In this document: positions 5,716-7,274 of the stretch, in pieces
How the letters are laid out: each line of letters opens with the position of its first letter
Numbering within the stretch: position 1 is the first letter of the stretch
Assembly (NCBI GenBank): GCA_025356185.1
Contig: JANXUN010000672.1
Span: 1-7,274 of the forward strand
DNA length: 7,274 nucleotides
Reading direction: 5' to 3'
Source: Gemmatimonadaceae bacterium
GTDB taxonomy: Bacteria; Gemmatimonadota; Gemmatimonadetes; Gemmatimonadales; Gemmatimonadaceae
Made by a program: the position numbers and the translations under genes
The notes under the pieces: generated by a model
The model's input: the letters and a program-made list of their open reading frames with translations, nothing else
What the model was told of the DNA's origin: nothing
Database searches by the model: none

Positions 5716-6807
5716 ATGCCGCTCACTCTCGTCCGCCCCTCAATGTCATCGAAGGCTGCTGTTATAGCTGTCGCACTGCTCACGCTGTCGGCGTGTTCTG
5801 AGTCGGATGCCAATCCAACCGGCCCGAATGGGGAAGTGCTCGATCCGCCGGTAAACCAAGTCGTGACGTATGGACCGCTGAATGCCAGTAGCAGCGATAC
5901 GCTCGTCTATTTCAGCTTCGCGACGGGAGGCCTGACCGCGAAGAGCAGCGATTGGGACATCGCATTTCGTCGATACGAATTGCGATTGAACAGTCCCGCC
6001 ATTGCTGGGGGCGCGAGCAAGAACGTGTTAGGCTATGCGCTCGACAACAACAAGGTCGCCACCAACGATCAAGTGTTGGCGTTTACGGCGGCGAATACGC
6101 TCACGGCATTTGATACGGTGCGCGTGTCTCGCGTGCCAGCCGACAGCCTGTTTCAGACCGATCGGCTGACCGAAAACAAGCAGGGCTATCTGAATTTGAG
6201 TGGCGTGCCGTCTGCGAACGCGACGGCGTACTGGAAAGTGAAGCTCGCGAATGGATCGTACGCGCTGATTCATGCGACATCAATTGTGTTCACGCCGCAA
6301 TTTGCGGTGACGTCGTTGACGCTTGAGACGCGCATTCAGACGGGGACGACGCTTGGGGCGCCGCAGAGCATGACGCTTGCACCTGCGGGTGCGACTACGT
6401 CGGTCAGCCTATCAACCAACTCGGTGGTGGCCGCGCCCAGCGCCTGCAACTGGGACGTGCAGTTTAACCCCGCTCCGAATCAGTTGTCGCTAACGCTCAA
6501 CACGGCGTGCGGCGCGGGAAGTTATCCCGGAGCAGCGTCGCCGACGTTTGCAACCGCCACGAGCGCGAACGATGCACCGCAGTACGCATCGTATCTCGCG
6601 CAGTTGGTGGGTCCAATTCCCAATTCGGTGACCGATGCAAGCGCGCCGTTCCGTTACAACCTCACCGGCAACGATCGTCTGCATCCGGCGTTCAACATCT
6701 ACCTCGTGAAGTCGGGCGCAAAAGTGTACAAGGTGCAGGTGATTGACTACTACAGCAATACCGGCGCCAGCGGGTATCCCACGATTCGCTACGCGCGCAT
6801 TAAGTGA
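5716..6807 (+). CDS. HmuY-like haem-binding outer-membrane lipoprotein with two repeats
   Basis: A 363-residue secreted lipoprotein. Residues 13-26 form a hydrophobic signal ending in lipobox LSAC, with C27 as the lipidated residue, then a Ser/Asp/Asn/Pro-rich linker. The mature part resembles the HmuY family (haem-capturing lipoproteins such as P. gingivalis HmuY): SDTLVYFSFATGG (60-72), SSDWDIAFRRYELRLNSP (77-94), and the characteristic ending FNIYLVKSGAKVYKVQVIDY (326-345) with ASGYPTIRYARI. HmuY proteins are usually about 140-220 residues. The surplus is explained by a second diverged copy: WDVQF...LSLTLNT (246-263) mirrors WDIAF...LRLNS (80-93), and YLNLSG...AYWKVKLANGSYALI (158-185) mirrors the C-terminal strands. 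There are only two histidines, H186 and H323, one per repeat. C244 and C265 could form a disulfide. The ATG at 5716 has only a weak GGGAT upstream; ATG 5743 also yields a complete signal. The stop overlaps the receptor start. Confidence 0.8.
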   Translation: MPLTLVRPSMSSKAAVIAVALLTLSACSESDANPTGPNGEVLDPPVNQVVTYGPLNASSSDTLVYFSFATGGLTAKSSDWDIAFRRYELRLNSPAIAGGASKNVLGYALDNNKVATNDQVLAFTAANTLTAFDTVRVSRVPADSLFQTDRLTENKQGYLNLSGVPSANATAYWKVKLANGSYALIHATSIVFTPQFAVTSLTLETRIQTGTTLGAPQSMTLAPAGATTSVSLSTNSVVAAPSACNWDVQFNPAPNQLSLTLNTACGAGSYPGAASPTFATATSANDAPQYASYLAQLVGPIPNSVTDASAPFRYNLTGNDRLHPAFNIYLVKSGAKVYKVQVIDYYSNTGASGYPTIRYARIK

Positions 6808-7274
6808 TCGCGGTGGGGAGATCGCGCGCAGCATTGGGACGCGCCGTGCTGTGGGTTGGGGTCGCGTGTCGTTTCGTACACGCGCAGCCGAGCGCGTCGA
6901 TGACGGTGCGCGGTGCGGTGCTGGGTCGTGCCGACGGTGCGGCGATCGTATTGGCGCAGCTGCGTACGACGCGGGGAACGGCGCGTGCGCAGACGGATGT
7001 GAACGGCGCTTTTGCGATGGCCGTGGATGTTAAAGACACGCTGATTGTTCGCGCGTTGGGCTTTCGCGAACAGCGGATCGTGGTGCGCGATGCGATGCTG
7101 CGTAATGGGCCATTACCCATTACCGGAATACGTAATACCACACTCCGCATCGAGCTCGACGCGTTGCCAACGGTACTACCGGCGCTGATCACATCGATTG
7201 GCCAACGCGTGATTCGTGCAAACGATGTGCCAAACAGCGTAACCGTAGTCGACGAGCGGGCCATCGCGTCGGCA
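6804..7274 (+). CDS. TonB-dependent receptor, N-terminal part (truncated by window edge)
   Basis: The frame from GTG 6804 stays open to the right edge (157 residues). Residues 1-27 are basic then hydrophobic, ending VHAQPS, a probable Sec signal with cleavage near A27. TVRGAVLGRADGAAIVLAQL (34-53) and AQTDVNGAFAMAV (62-74) to LIVRALGFREQRIVV (80-94) form a carboxypeptidase-regulatory-like beta-sandwich, common at the front of SusC-like and other TonB-dependent receptors. After ALPTVLPALITSIGQRVIR (120-138) comes DVPNSVTVVDERAIAS (141-156), the start of the plug. The barrel lies beyond the window. The GTG overlaps the preceding TGA by 4 bases (GTGA) without a Shine-Dalgarno site, so coupled translation with the HmuY-like gene is likely; a GTG at 6813 or TTG at 6834 are alternatives. 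By position it should import whatever the lipoprotein captures, probably haem or another iron complex. Confidence 0.8.
   Translation, partial: MIAVGRSRAALGRAVLWVGVACRFVHAQPSASMTVRGAVLGRADGAAIVLAQLRTTRGTARAQTDVNGAFAMAVDVKDTLIVRALGFREQRIVVRDAMLRNGPLPITGIRNTTLRIELDALPTVLPALITSIGQRVIRANDVPNSVTVVDERAIASA
7101..7136 (+). repeat. Short repeat-rich insert inside the receptor gene
   Basis: CGTAAT occurs at 7101-7106 and 7131-7136, exactly 30 bases apart. Between them lie the near-palindrome TAATGG-G-CCATTA (7103-7115) and a tandem CATTACC (7111-7117, 7118-7124). On the other strand the latter reads GGTAATG twice, a GGG/TAAT heptamer theme. The stretch uses codons rare in the neighbours (TTA, ATA) and encodes RNGPLPITGI between the beta-sandwich and the plug, in frame. 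Confidence 0.5.

Overview
The window comes from a moderately high-GC bacterium (about 64% G+C over positions 1-660 and 58% over 1141-1440 by hand count). A HmuY-type lipoprotein followed by a TonB-dependent receptor shows a Gram-negative envelope. G+C content, frequent GTG/TTG use, heptamer repeats and this gene mix together suggest Gemmatimonadota. That is inference from style, not a database match.

Layout. (1) Positions 1-644 hold the 3' end of an unrecognised + strand gene and a short unrecognised - strand gene; their 3' ends overlap by 50 bases. (2) Positions 645-1148 are non-coding. They carry four DnaA-box-like 9-mers within 136 bases, one matching TTATCCACA exactly, beside an A+T-richer patch: a candidate replication origin or other DnaA-binding locus. 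(3) Positions 1149-5539 form a co-directional four-gene block: a RimK-like ATP-grasp ligase, a circularly permuted (glutathionylspermidine-synthase-like) ATP-grasp ligase, a PuuD-type class I glutamine amidotransferase/gamma-glutamyl hydrolase, and a YbdK/GCS2-type carboxylate-amine ligase. The first three are tightly coupled. The fourth follows a 95-base gap with a direct repeat and a hairpin. (4) Positions 5540-5715 contain a G-rich heptamer repeat with a G-quadruplex-type motif. (5) Positions 5716-7274 encode a HmuY-like outer-membrane lipoprotein that seems to consist of two diverged HmuY-like repeats, overlapping by 4 bases the start of a TonB-dependent receptor that runs off the window.

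How the genes may work together. Three ATP-dependent amide-forming enzymes of different folds plus a gamma-glutamyl hydrolase are what one would expect for a small gamma-glutamyl peptide, amide or thiol pathway, with ligases building and the amidotransferase-like enzyme trimming or recycling. The product cannot be read from the sequence. I consider this the strongest candidate for an undescribed system here. The HmuY/receptor pair is probably a separate haem- or iron-complex uptake unit: a surface lipoprotein that captures ligand and a TonB-dependent channel that imports it.
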